Positions 9,200 through 20,810 of a DNA stretch of 64,000 nt are shown piece by piece (the stretch's first letter is position 1; every line of letters begins with the position of its first letter). The position numbers and the translations under genes were made by a program. The stretch covers positions 186,001 to 250,000 of the forward strand of contig JAKZZE010000024.1 in the NCBI GenBank assembly GCA_024220505.1, written 5' to 3'. Under the pieces are notes generated by a model. It ran no database searches. It saw only the letters and a list, made by a program, of their open reading frames with translations, and was not told the origin of the DNA. The DNA comes from Rhizopus arrhizus (taxonomy: Eukaryota; Mucoromycota; Mucoromycetes; Mucorales; Rhizopodaceae).

Positions 9200-10933
9200 A
9201 TGAGTGCAACTGACAGCAAATTAGATGAAGGCTATCTTAAAATTTCCAATCAACCAACGATTCAAGTAGATCGACAAGAACAACGACAGCTTGTTGTGGT
9301 CGACTTTGACAATACCATATTTTCCAGAAATGGTGCGAACAAGGGCTTTTACGCACGACCCTACTACGATCGACTTTTGAATTACTTGAGTGAACATTTT
9401 GAGGTGGCTCTCTGGAGCAACTTTCCTCAGAATCTACAGAAAGTCATCTCTAGCATGTTCTCCAAGCTTAAATTCGTCTGGGATCAAACGCAGGAACGGA
9501 AGGGTCAAAATCTGTTGCATCTAAGCAAGTCCACAAAGGATCTTCGATTGGTTTGGCAAGAGCTGGCTGGTTATGATGCGACCAATACCATCTTCCTTAC
9601 CAACCATCAAGCCCCTGTAATTCATCAGCCTTACAATGTTCTCTCGGTGTCTGATTATAACCCGTGTACATTTGAAAGTGATCACACACTGCTCATGGTC
9701 ATCAGGTATCTCGAGAACATCCAGCGTCAATCCAACACGGCAAACTACATGAAGCAAGAACCCTTTCGTGAGGATGCCATGTGGTATATCGTGACGGATG
9801 TGATGATGGATAGAAAGCAGCACAGGTTTACAAAGATTGGCCTACCTTGGGAGGACGTTCGAGATCAGCAGCTACGCGGACAACAAAAAAATATAGCCAA
9901 GAAGGCCAAGAAGGTTGAAGAAGCCAAGAAGGCTCAAGAAGTCAAGAAGGTTCAAAAAGCCAAAAAGGCTCAAGAAGCCAAAAAGGCTCAAGAAGCCAAA
10001 AAGAAACAGCCAAAGCAGCAAGAAGCAACTAAAAAGAAACCAGAAGGGGCTAGAAGGTTGCTGCAAGGAGATATCCAAAAGGTACAACAATTGCTCGCAC
10101 CACCGCAGGGAAAGCTGTCGCATGAGCATGTGAGGGCAAATGGGTCTGAAGAGATGAAAAGATCAGAGTCAAGAGCATCAAGGGATGATGAATTGATTCT
10201 GATGGCCCAGAAGAGAACAAGGGAGGAAAGCGTTGAGAGCGCCAGCAGAGATCAAGGAAAGAGATCGAGAGCAGACCAGGCGATTGCTCGCGTTGAAAGA
10301 GAAAGACAGCACAGCAGAAATACCAGCTTGGATAGTCGAAGTCAGTCAGAGAGAGAGTGTGTGGTCTCTGATCGAGAGGAGCAGAGAAGGCTTGCGGTGC
10401 AACAAGAGAATCAGAGGAGGAGAGATTACGATGATAATATTAGAAAAAGGGAAAATTATGATGAAGTAAGAAGAGATTATGATAGAAAAAGAAGCTTTTA
10501 TGATGACTCAAGAAGAAGAGGGCATGATGATGAAGAACGAAGAAGGGGATATGATCAAGAGCGTGAAGCACAGAAAAGAAGAGAAGAAAAAGAGCATGAG
10601 GCGAAAAGGAAAAGGGAAGAAGAAAAAGATCGTGAAGCGAAAAGGAAAAGAGAAGCCGAGAAAGAGAGGGAAGCATGGCAAAGAAGAGAAGAAGAAAGAG
10701 AAAGAGAAACACAACAAAGAAGGAAATTAGAACAGGAAAGAAAAGAAGGAGAGGCTGAGAAGGAGACGACAGCCGAAAAGAAACAGGCTGAAAAAGAAAA
10801 GCAAGAGACAAAAGTTACGAGCACCGACCCACCCAATACTACCTCAAAAGAATTACAGGACATTATAGACCGATTTACCGCATCCATCTCTGCTGAAATT
10901 GCCTTGCTTAATGCAGCTTTTGGAAACAAGTAA
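9200..10933 (+). CDS. FCP1/SCP-like HAD domain protein with long charged coiled-coil tail
   Basis: 577 aa, no intron needed. Residues about 30-180 resemble the NIF/FCP1-type HAD phosphatase fold. VVVDFDNTIF supplies the DxDxT nucleophile motif, and VALWSNF fits the strand that carries the second motif. FLTNHQAP sits where small CTD phosphatases have a D-N pair (LDNSP type), so the second acidic position is replaced by Thr and activity is uncertain. From about 225 the protein is almost all Lys/Glu/Arg/Gln, with KKAQEAKKAQEAKK-type repeats, an RS-rich stretch and a long charged helix to about 545. This suggests a nuclear, RNA- or chromatin-associated scaffold, but that is inference. A poly-T run of over 30 bases lies 15 bp upstream of the ATG. 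It converges on the kinase gene, 132 bp away. Confidence 0.8.
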   Translation: MSATDSKLDEGYLKISNQPTIQVDRQEQRQLVVVDFDNTIFSRNGANKGFYARPYYDRLLNYLSEHFEVALWSNFPQNLQKVISSMFSKLKFVWDQTQERKGQNLLHLSKSTKDLRLVWQELAGYDATNTIFLTNHQAPVIHQPYNVLSVSDYNPCTFESDHTLLMVIRYLENIQRQSNTANYMKQEPFREDAMWYIVTDVMMDRKQHRFTKIGLPWEDVRDQQLRGQQKNIAKKAKKVEEAKKAQEVKKVQKAKKAQEAKKAQEAKKKQPKQQEATKKKPEGARRLLQGDIQKVQQLLAPPQGKLSHEHVRANGSEEMKRSESRASRDDELILMAQKRTREESVESASRDQGKRSRADQAIARVERERQHSRNTSLDSRSQSERECVVSDREEQRRLAVQQENQRRRDYDDNIRKRENYDEVRRDYDRKRSFYDDSRRRGHDDEERRRGYDQEREAQKRREEKEHEAKRKREEEKDREAKRKREAEKEREAWQRREEERERETQQRRKLEQERKEGEAEKETTAEKKQAEKEKQETKVTSTDPPNTTSKELQDIIDRFTASISAEIALLNAAFGNK

Positions 10934-11065
10934 AAAGAATCATGATTTATATTGCAACTATTTTATTATTGTTTTCATAAAAATATTCCCCTTTTTTATG
11001 CTTTTCCTATCCTCTCTCTCTCTTTCTCTCTCTCTCTTTCTCTCTTTATCTTTCTCTTTTTCTCT

Positions 11066-12467
11066 CTAATCTGATACTTTCAAACATAAATCTTTTAAAA
11101 GGATAGGTGTGAAATTATCAATATCAAGCCCGGATTGCATCAACTTTTCTTTATAGTGCACTGGAACAAGTTTATGTATCAGATCAGGTCTAATAGATAG
11201 CTCTAAAGAAAGCAGCGTTAAGAACAGAAAAAAAAAGGATTTACCATCCTTTATCATGTATTTCTTTACCTTCTCTTGTAAAATTAAACAGCTCAGGTAA
11301 GTCTCGTCCATTTGCCATTTTTGTTTCTGGGTTACGAAGTTCATCAAAAAATGGGTGAACCATAGCTTCACTTGCCGTCAATCTCTTTCTAGGATCATAC
11401 TGTAAAATGTGTGATAATAAATCAATCGCTTCAGGTGGCGTTCGTGATCTAAAAATCTATTTTAAAGAGTCAATTTTTTTTTAAAAAAAAAAAAAAAAAA
11501 GTGAGTGCATGCGTGCAACCTACTTTTGCTAAGGAGTGAGGCTTAATCGTTGGAAATTTGTGTTCAGTGTAATTTGGATTCATGATCAAAACTTCCTCCT
11601 TTGTTGGTGTACCCAAGACCTTGATGATTTCAACCAATTGATCTATTCCACTTTCACCTGGAAACAAAGGTTGACCTAGCAACAACTCACCCATAACACA
11701 AGCCGAGGACCAGATATCTATACTAAAAGTATATTGACAGGCTCCAAAAATCAGTTCAGGGGCTCTGTAATAGCGTGAACAAATGTAAGCTACATTCGTT
11801 CCACCTTCTACTAGCACCTTGGCACTACCAAAATCACATAATTTCAATTCACCTGTGACTGGATTCACAAGGAGATTTTGTGGTTTGATATCTCTGTGAC
11901 AGATACCCAAGGTATGAGAGTAAGCAAGTGAGCGAAAGAGTTGGTACATGTAAAGTTTGACAACCAACATAGGAACTCCTTGCTTTATTTTGGTATAGTG
12001 TCGACACACACGATAGACTGTCTCTGGTACATATTCCATCACTAGGTTAAGATAGACTTCATCTTTCTATGTATAAAATAATAAATCTCTATCTTCTCAT
12101 TTCTATTATCCATTTCTAACCTTGCTGTCTCCTTGAGTATAAAAATAAGCTTTTAATCCACAAACATTAGGGTGATGCATCAATCGCATTATTTCCAGTT
12201 CTCGATTCTAAATAAATAATAACAATAAAAAAACATTATCTAACGTGTCTCTTTTTTAAATTTGTTTACTTTGTATCGTCTGTCTTGTAACACTTTCTTA
12301 ATGGCTGCATCTTCATTGTTATGAGACAATTTTATGTGGTATACAACACCAAATGAACCATTTCCAATTACTTTTTGGTGAGTGTACTCCAATTGAACAC
12401 TTTGTCCGCTCAATCCATCTTTGGCTGGCACACGTATTGTTCGAAAAGAGTCAAATGCATCACCCAC
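11066..12467 (-). CDS. gsk3: GSK-3/shaggy family serine/threonine protein kinase
   Basis: Five exons: 12270-12467, 12121-12207, 11524-12066, 11270-11456, 11066-11202. They join to 383 aa in frame, and all introns are GT-AG. GNGSFG (35-40) is the glycine loop, K57/K58 the ATP lysine region, HRDIKPQN starts at 152, and DFG is at 173-175. [14 protein letters not shown] contains Y189, the equivalent of the activating tyrosine of GSK-3. [21 protein letters not shown] near the C terminus is also diagnostic. The length is close to fungal GSK-3 proteins. The kinase phosphorylates primed substrates in stress, nutrient and developmental signalling. It is divergent from the GDA1 gene. Confidence 0.96.
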
Positions 12468-13022
12468 TAATAGAATGTTAACTTCTATTTTTGAATTATT
12501 GGACTACAAATTTTGTTTTTTTTTTTTTTTTTTTCTTCATTTTACTTCACCCGAATATTTGAAATGGCTTAAGGCAGACATTTAAAGTTTAAAGCAAATA
12601 GAAAGAAAGTGGACGAAAAAATTAAGTCAAAAATTGAAAAGATCAGTTTTTTTTCGCTCTTTGAATTAAGAACGCCCCTTGCGCTCTTTGAATTAAGGAC
12701 GCCCCTTGCGCTCTTTACATGATTCAGAGGGACCCGAATTTATGACACTGGTACTTCTGCATGTCTATTAAGGTACCTACAACTGGTGGGGGGGCATTGG
12801 AACGTATATATCGAAAATTAATTTTGTTGTTGCAGTAATATGATGGTGAAGTAAGGATGCTTTTTACTATCTGTGTACAGATAAACAGTGTGTACAGTTC
12901 AAGAAAAAATGATTTGCGGAAAAGAAGAAAAAGGATTGGCGCATTTTTTTAAATTAAAAATTTAAATTGCATCTAAAAAAAAGAGAATCATTCTCTTTTA
13001 GTTTCTCTTTTCTTCTGGCTCA
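12468..13022. promoter_or_regulatory. Divergent intergenic region between kinase and GDPase genes, with a 27-bp tandem repeat
   Basis: This gap serves two outward-facing genes. It has T-runs near the kinase start and a direct repeat: 27-bp units at 12655-12681 and 12682-12708 plus a partial third to 12716, each containing CGCTCTTTGAATTAAG then ACGCCCCTTG. The units differ at one base (aa versus ga). A G-run lies near 12788. No coding evidence is seen. Confidence 0.6.
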
Positions 13023-14496
13023 ATGATTGCTTCGATAAGAACCACAAAACCTCTTTTCTGGAAATGTGGATTAGGGGCTCTCTTCTTTATTACATTTCTT
13101 TGGTTAATCTATAGTCCTTCATCTAACTCTGCATCTTCTTCAGCTCATGCTTTTTATGAAAATAGTAATCATCTAATGAAAAAATTTCTTGTAGACACTA
13201 ATCTTTTTCGTTATTTCAGATCTTAGTAAAAAAGAACAGCCTAAAGAACAAAAAGCAAGCTGTAAAGCTACAAAAGACGGTCAGATTTCAACTGAATATG
13301 CCGTTATGATTGATGCTGGTTCATCAGGTTCCAGAGTTCATGTTTACACATTCAGTGTATGTAATGAACCCGTCTTAGAAAATGAAGTATTTCAGATGTT
13401 GAATCCTGGCTTATCCTCTTACAAGGACGATCCTGATGCAGCCGCTCGTTCTCTTACCGAGCTTTTAGAGGTCGCTGTCAAGAGTGTCCCTCTGGAAAAG
13501 CAAAGCTGTACACCGATCGCTGTCAAGGCCACCGCTGGTCTTCGTTTGTTGGGGCGTGAAAAAAGTGATGCGATTCTCAGGTCTGTACGAAACTATCTTC
13601 AGAAGTATCCTTTCCCTATAGCAGGCGATAATGGTATCGAGATCATGGACGGTAAAGACGAAGGAGTGTATGCATGGATCACTGTCAACTATTTGTTGGG
13701 TAAATTGAAAAATGATGGACGATCTGCGGCTATCTTTGATTTGGGCGGTGCTTCAACACAAATTGTATTTGAGCCGACATTTACCAATTCAGCTTCGATG
13801 TCTGAAGGGGATCACAAGTATAGATTGGATTATCAAAATGATGCATATACTTTATATCAGCATTCTTATCTTGGCTATGGCCTTAATGAAGCTAGAAAGA
13901 GAATTAAAAAACAAATGGTTGACATGTGGAAAGGAAAAGGAAAACATGCTGATAAAGTACATCATCCTTGCTTACCTGATGGACACGAAGAATCTTTTGA
14001 ATACGAAAATGCAACAGTGACATTGGTTGGTACCGGTGCTGGACATGCTGCCTGCAGAAACATTGTTGAAAAAGTGTTCAATAAGGATAAGCTTTGTGGA
14101 ACAAGTCCATGTGCATTTGATGGTGTTTATCAGCCTCCATTAACAGAGACCTTCAAGAACAGAGACCTTTATGTGTTTTCCTATTTTTATGATTTGACTC
14201 AACCGCTGGGTATGCCTTTGGAATTCTCAGTGAAGGAATTGGGTGAATTGGCTGATCGTGTGTGTAATGGTGAAACAAAACCATTTCAACATATGCCAGA
14301 GGCACTTGAACAGTTAGCTGATGAGCCTGATTACTGTTTAAATTTAAGTTATATCTATAACTTATTAAGATTTGGCTATGACATTCCATCTGATCGCTTA
14401 ATACGTACAGCAAAGAAGATTAGAGGAGCAGAAACTGGTTGGTGCTTGGGTGCTTCCATTGCAATGTTGGATCAGGTTGATTTGTGCAAAGCCTAG
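13023..14496 (+). CDS. GDA1: Golgi guanosine diphosphatase (GDA1/CD39 nucleotidase family)
   Basis: Two exons, 13023-13164 and 13220-14496, give 472 aa. The 55-bp intron has GTAATC...TTTCAG and a CACTAAT branch site. The N terminus is a type II anchor (WKCGLGALFFITFLWLIY, about 14-31), then a short stem and the lumenal enzyme. All four signature regions are visible: DAGSSGSR at 79-86, ATAGLRLL at 151-158, DEGVYAW near 194, and DLGGAST near 221. In yeast this enzyme hydrolyses GDP to GMP in the Golgi lumen, which drives GDP-sugar import for glycosylation. The stop is only 26 bp from the stop of the convergent cis-prenyltransferase, another glycosylation-pathway gene. Confidence 0.94.
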
Positions 14497-14522
14497 AAAA
14501 AAAAATTTATTTATAATAAAAA
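14497..14522. terminator. Shared 26-bp 3' region of two convergent genes
   Basis: The sequence between the two stops is AT-only apart from one base or so. It contains ATAATAAAAA on the plus strand and AATAAA on the minus strand, so each gene may use a polyadenylation signal lying in or beyond this gap and their 3' UTRs would overlap. Confidence 0.5.
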
Positions 14523-15472
14523 TTAATATCTATTCTCCTTGACTTGTTGTTGATGATCAGAATATATTTGATATTCTAATATAACAGGTAATAATTTCCA
14601 AAATGAAAACTCTGGCCAATAACAATTTACAAATTGTATTTGGCAACCATCACTTGCTTGCCACAATAGAAAATCGCTAAGTCTTATCTCGCCCGATGTC
14701 CTCACAATAATATCCAGAGGTGGACAATCAGCTGTAAATAGCTGACTTTGTATTGTCTCATCATTGATCTCATCCACTGAGATTTTGCCTTCTTTTACTA
14801 ATTTCATCGTATTCCTCATAGCTGTAGTCATTTCATCACTTGATGTATAAGGACAGCACACGTTAAATATGCGTCTACAAACTACAATTCAATTCTAGTT
14901 CTCTTTTCTAAGCTCTTGTATGCTTACTTGTCATAATGTTTGGTTTCTTCCATCACTTTATCTGCTACCTCTCGTACGTCTATTGGCAATAAACTCAAAT
15001 TGCCAATGAATTTCACTTTGATTTCATATTCATGAACAAATGCGCTTTTTGGATATATTAAAAACGTGTTCTTTTTCTCTTTTTGTAGTTTACTTTTGTT
15101 CACAAAATCCATCAAATGCTTCCCGAAAGAGTTGCATCAAATAATCCACTTCATCTTTGGATCGATTGAAATTATCGATACTGAAAGCATATACTGTGAC
15201 GGCTTCAATACCCAACTGCATGCATACATCTAACACCTGCGTATACACATTAGCCTACTCAACTTTACAAAGGACTTTTTTGCTTTTACTTTTTCTAACT
15301 GTTTAAATCCTTCATAATGTCCAAACTTGGTGGAAGTTGCTCCTGCTTTTCTGGCAAATCGTCTATTACCGTCTAAAATAAATCCAACATGACGAGGTAT
15401 TTTGCCTCTACGTAGCACTGATAATGTGAATTGTTCAAAAATGTTGCAACAATAGTTGACGAGTGATGCCAT
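14523..15472 (-). CDS. cis-Prenyltransferase (dehydrodolichyl diphosphate synthase, RER2/DHDDS type)
   Basis: Four exons: 15290-15472, 15094-15236, 14928-15044, 14523-14874; 264 aa. I start at MASLVN; an upstream in-frame Met at 15541 is preceded by low-complexity sequence. LDGNRRFARK (Asp34) is the catalytic, diphosphate-binding motif, VTVYAFSIDNFNRS the conserved hydrophobic-cleft region, and RTSGEIRLSDFLLWQ (206 on) the C-terminal signature. The enzyme adds isoprene units to make dolichol precursors at the ER for N-glycosylation. The second intron (49 bp) has an acceptor without a pyrimidine tract (AAAAAG), but the resulting alignment to DHDDS-type proteins has no gap. A complete enzyme may need a Nus1-type partner. 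Confidence 0.92.
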
Positions 15473-16338
15473 GCTACTTTTCTGTAACAAAAAAAAAAAA
15501 AAAAAAAGTGAGAAGTGTTCAATATCAGACATATTTTTCAACCAATAAAAGTTGATGTATAAAAAGGATAAATTAAAGCAACTTGCGACTTTGTGCTTTA
15601 ATTTATTTGATACTCCTCATCATACAAACTGTAGAGCATAATCAAAAAAGAGAAATACTGGATAACTCTGAAAAGCTTTCAAGGAGTCTTAAAAATATAA
15701 AATGCTTCATCCATACATGTACTACAAACATAATATTGTACGTAAACAACCAAAAGAGATCAGCTTTAGTATCTCGTCACCCCAAGCTATGGACTCAGAA
15801 TAAGAAATCTAAATGCGTATGGGATATACGATCTATCTAGGATGAAATTCCTTTCATTTGATAAACTTTTTCTTTCTTTTTTTTTTTTACCTTGGTGATT
15901 GGAGCTAACTGAGCAGTGTAAATTTCTTTTACATATGGCTTTATTTTGCTTGTCTTGTACGTCAAACGAACTGCAAACTTGCTTCAACATACATTAGCTT
16001 TTATAACTGTACTCTTTTCTTTCTATTGAATCAAACGTTCAATTTCCAATAGGGAAAACAGACATTCGTTTTTGGTGTTATAAGACGAGTAAAGAAATTG
16101 TTGTTGATAGAATAAGGCATAAATCATTTAATAAATGAACCTTGGATCGTATTAAATGTTCTTTGTACTTGTACATCTTTGTATGATAGGATGTTTAGTG
16201 TTAAAAAGTTTAAAGCTATTAGAATATTTGTCAAGAGCATAATTTATTTTCTTTTTAAAAGAAAACCCAGAAGGAGAAGAGTGGGGGGTATCAAAGCTAT
16301 ATACAACACACTCCATTCGTTTGTTTTCTTCTCTCCGT
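15473..16338. other. Intergenic region, nothing recognised
   Basis: 866 bp of AT-rich sequence with A and T runs. Short open frames here have no motif, poor composition and no neighbour logic. Presumably it holds the 5' region of the cis-prenyltransferase gene and the 3' region of the SNF2 gene. Confidence 0.5.
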
Positions 16339-19300
16339 TTAATTCGTGGGCGGGTTGCCACCACGGAATAAGTAAATGAGTTCATTAAGACTCAACCTGC
16401 CGACCTGATTCGTTGATCCTTCACCCAAAACGCCATCAGCAACTGACTATAAAAATTGGGGTTGATTACAACCGACAAGTTGCTTGTACTTTTGTTTTTA
16501 CCTGTTTTTTCTTTTGCAGCATCAAAATACGATCTTCAATTGTATCATTGATAAAAATACGGTGGACATCAACTGGCTTTGTCTGACCGATACGATGCAC
16601 ACGATCGATGGCTTGATTTTCAATAGCAGGATTCCACCAGACGTCAAGCAAGATCACACGATTAGCACAAGTCAAGTTAAGACCGAGAGAGCCGCATTTG
16701 GTAGAGACCAAGAGAACGGTGATTTGTGGATCATCAAAAAACTTGTTGACCGTCTCTGCACGTTGTCTGACATCCATCGACCCATCGTATCTCAAGTATT
16801 TATGTCCTCTGTTCTTCAGCGGTTTCTCGAGCATGTTTAGCATACTCGTAAACTGAGAAAAGACAATCGTCTTGTCCTGTCTATCTGTTTCATGAGCCGT
16901 CTCATCCAGAATTTCCAGCATTTTATCGATTTTTGCAGAAGAGAGCATCTCGGCAATCCTTTTTCTATTTCTTGCCTCTGTCTCAGCCTCAGCCTCCACT
17001 TCTTCCATCAGGTCCGGCGCATGGACCTTCAAAAAGGATTCAACATCAGCAAGTTGCTGTCGGTTGATCTGTGCGCGACATTGAGGACAGCGTTTTGCGT
17101 TACCATCCGTCGTATTCCAGTAACCTTGAAAGAGAGGTGAGCAAAAATGAAGTGAAAGAAACGAGCAACTTACTGTCAAAACACTCTTTACAGAGGAGAT
17201 GACCACAGTGCATGATCTGCGCATTTTGAGCCACATCCATACAAATAGGGCATTCAATCTCCTTGATCGTCGCACCCTCATTCAGCAAACGTCGAACTAC
17301 CTCAGGATTCATCTGTCGAGCAGCAGCAAGGCTGTCAGGCTGATCAGCATCAGACGCTGCATCTCCATCTTCCTCTGTCGTCAAACTGGGATGAAGACAA
17401 GCCTGTCGAAGACGCAGTAGCATCACCAAGACAGAAGAATAATTCTTCATGATCGTACCCGCCTTTAGATATTTTGTGAATTGAGCTTGAGCTCTGGCAT
17501 TCACAAAATCATAGTGGATTCGTTCATCGGGCGAGAAATTAATGTGCGTCATGTGAACATTTCTCTCTGGCAAGTTCAAAATTGGTCTTCCATCAATCAT
17601 GGCCTTCTTGGATCGACGAAGGGAAATGGCCTTCATTAGCACATGAGCAGCCTTGATACCTTTTTCGGGGTTGCTTGATCTCATCGGTTTGGAAATCGCG
17701 TCTCTGAACTCTTCCCATTCAGAGAAAGGTCGAATACGCAAGAACTTGATGAGAGAGTATAGTTCGTCGACCTTGTTTTGAATGGGTGTTGCGGTCATGC
17801 ACCATCTGTAAGTACTCTCGATCTGACAACTATGATTGATGTTAATAAGACATATATGTTTATGGGTTCTTTACCATCCTTGAGCAGCTATGGTTGCTTT
17901 GTTTTTAATCGTATGTGCTTCATCTAATATAACTCTGTGTAATTTAACTTTTGAAAGAGGTCCTTTACTCGTCTGATTAAAATCAGAGGCAGCAACAGCA
18001 TAAGAACTGATGATGACTATTAAAAGAGAATAAGAAGATTGTAATCCATAAGAAAAAAAAGAAGAGGGGCTTACCATCAAAAGGTGCAAGTCGATAAGGA
18101 TTTGATACTCTGTTACTACCATGGTACACATGAACATTCAATCTAGGCTCCGTTTTTGACTCAATCTCCCTTCTCCACTGATCAATCAAAGAAACAGGGC
18201 AGATAATTAAAGTTGCCTTCAGTTGCAATTCCCCTTCTACATTTCTTCTTGAGGCAGGAATGGTGGATAAATCAATAGCTGTAGGATTCTCACAAGAATT
18301 TTGACAGATAATCGCTATGGCTTGAATTGTCTAAATTGTCCCATCATTAATTCATTCAGATTTGAATAGAAAAAAAAAAAAAAAAAAAACACACTTGCCT
18401 TTCCAAGACCCATATCATCAGCCAAAATACCACCTTTATTGGTAGATGCTTCCATCTTGGACATCCACTGTAAACCAATTTTCTGATGCTCTAATAAAGT
18501 GATACTCATCTTGTCCGGTGTACCTGTCCTATCCTCAGGTGGTGGTGGTTCATCATCCGTGATATTTTCCAATAACGTACGTAATTCTTTTTCGACTTCT
18601 TCACTTGATATTTGATGATTACGAAAAGCAGAATCAAACGATTCTTGACGGACTTGATTAACAATAGTTGACATGTGATCCTGCTGTCTTATGGCCAAAG
18701 GAAGATTTCGGTTACCTTCATGACCATAGCCACTCAAGCTGCTACTGTTACTACTGCCACCAGAATCTTCTGTGGGATAATAAGGAGATAGAGGAAAAGG
18801 AGGCACGTACATCCTGGGCCTATCTGGATCCGTATCCACGTCAAAGTTACCACCCGATCCTGTTCCATGACGTCGGATGGCGTTTTTGTATTTTCTTCTT
18901 TGCGCAGCCGCAGAACTGACTGCCTCTGGATCGTATGTGTTCCAGGGCACATGACTCAGGTAATCCTTGACCCTTTCTTCTTCTCGAGTCATACGAATAA
19001 AAGCAGCGATTTCCTCTTGGTCACTGTCATCTTCTATCTCGATCGAATTCATCGGCTCCAACCTGGCTTTCTTTTTTTTATCTTCAGCTCCACGGTCAAT
19101 TTCTCTCTTGAGAGAAACAGGATGGCCTCTTGCGCTGTCTGAAGGTTGCCATGATGTGCTTTGTGAACTCGAGGATGCCTGTTGTATTTCGCGTTCAAAT
19201 TCGCTTTGCAGCCTTCTTGCCAGTTCATAATCTCTTTTTGATTCACGCTCGATCCTTTCCTCAAGTGCCTTTTGCGCACGAATCGTTTCGAAATCAATCC

Positions 19301-19580
19301 CGAGCATTTGTAATTCTTCAGGATTCTCTAAACCCGCCTCAACAAAAAATGCATAAATATCGTCTTCGATGGGTAAATCACTCTTTTGGTTTGCTAAAGG
19401 TCTATTTGTATTATTGTCGTTGGTGACAAAAGAAAAGTCTTCAGCTGTTAAATCCATAATTTGACTGGAATCACTGTCATTGTTTAAATAATTTTCCTCA
19501 TTAAAGCCTCTGCTTTCTGATAAAGACTGTCTAATGGCCTCTTGTAAAGCTTCAGAATCGGATAGATCTTCAGTAATCAT
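16339..19580 (-). CDS. RING-type SNF2 family DNA translocase (ULS1/RAD5/RAD16 group)
   Basis: Six exons: 18399-19580, 18075-18330, 17875-18016, 17174-17829, 16502-17124, 16339-16446; 988 aa in frame. The N terminus has a UIM-like helix (EALQEAIRQSLSES, 10-23), SIM-like IMDLTAED (41-48) and IEIEDDSD (180-187), and a further ubiquitin-binding-like DYELARRLQSEFE. Then come Walker A (DDMGLGKT), LDEAHTIKN and YRWCMTATPIQNK. A C3HC4 RING (CPICMDVAQNAQIMHCGHLLC through CPQC) lies between the helicase lobes. The C-lobe has TIVFSQFTSMLNML, STKCGSLGLNLTCANRV and DRVHRIGQ. Such proteins couple DNA translocation with ubiquitin ligase activity in DNA repair or SUMO-targeted turnover. Intron 1 is GC-AG and falls inside Walker A. 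I chose the ATG at 19580 because upstream sequence is CT-repeat. Confidence 0.93.
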
Positions 19581-20773
19581 ATTTAGCTCTGAAGAAAAGA
19601 GAGAGAGAGAAAGAGAGAGAGAGAAAAAAATATATTTTGTGGCCCTTTTTGGTTGCTCTAATTGGGAGTCACGTATTTGGGACCTTTTTTTTTTGTCCAA
19701 TGTAACGCATTTAATATATCCAAATTCAATGATTGGTAAGGTAAGGGGTTTATTTTATTTGCAGTTATTAAAGAAGGAGAGAATATATCCTTTGTTTATG
19801 ATACCAAAAAAATAAATAAAAGGATGGTGACATCAAAGACATCTTTGTACTACAGTGAACTATTCTCGTCTTTTAATCAACTATTCATCTTTATTATTTT
19901 CAAAGAGTATTTCATCTAGACTTTTCCTCCTTTTTTTTTCAAGTTCAGATCAATATGTTTCAAAGTACATTGATTGTAAAGACATTTCAAGGCATGACTA
20001 TTTCGGAAAAGATAAATTTTATATGTGAATAAAGGGTACTTTTGTTTGGATTGCAAAGAATGAATGGAAGTTTGGATAGTTTATACGAATAGACCGATTA
20101 TTATAAAAAAAAAAAACTCGCAATTCTGATATTATCTAACCCAGCCACTATCCAGTAAATCCATTTGCTTTCATGTTGATCCGCACTGGATATCAATAGC
20201 GCCTTTGATAAGATGATGGCTTGTTCAGTAGAAGGATATGACTGTTGATAAAATTAGAATGCTACTATTGGATCTCAAAAGCAATCGTTCCCAATCCAGA
20301 TTGTTGATAGGGCACATTCATAAAAGTTTTGCTCCTGAACATCACACTCTAGAGAATCAAGTTCAGATCATGAACCACACACAACATGACTTATTTTTCA
20401 AATCAGACTTTTTCACTGCTATCTAAAGCCTTTGGTAAGAAAAGAAAGATAGGAACTCTGTAGGATTCTTTCTTGGACCGAATAGAATCCATTCGACTAT
20501 TTCTTGCTTCAAATTAAGATTGGGGTTGGATCATTTCGTCTAATAATCTTCAATGCTAATTCCAAAAGAATAGATGATGTAATGATTTATAATTATCTAT
20601 TGGATACTCCAACTTGGCTTCATTATCATCCTTTGAATCCTAAGCGATCACAGCGAAATCTTTATATTTTTTTTTTTCGGTTTGACCTACCGTCTTCTTT
20701 CAACCTCTTTTTTAAACAGTCCATCCTGTGTTTCATGCCAGAGATCACATACTGATTTGACAGCAGCTTGCGT

Positions 20774-20810
<37 letters not shown>

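Noticed and set aside
10440..10929. Long antisense frames rich in Phe/Ser/Leu opposite the charged tail of the HAD protein
   Set aside because: They are mirror images of Lys/Glu codon runs; composition is low-complexity and no motif is present.
20238..20755. Two short plus-strand frames between the SNF2 and membrane-protein genes
   Set aside because: No motif, no splice extension that lengthens them, and composition like the non-coding flanks.
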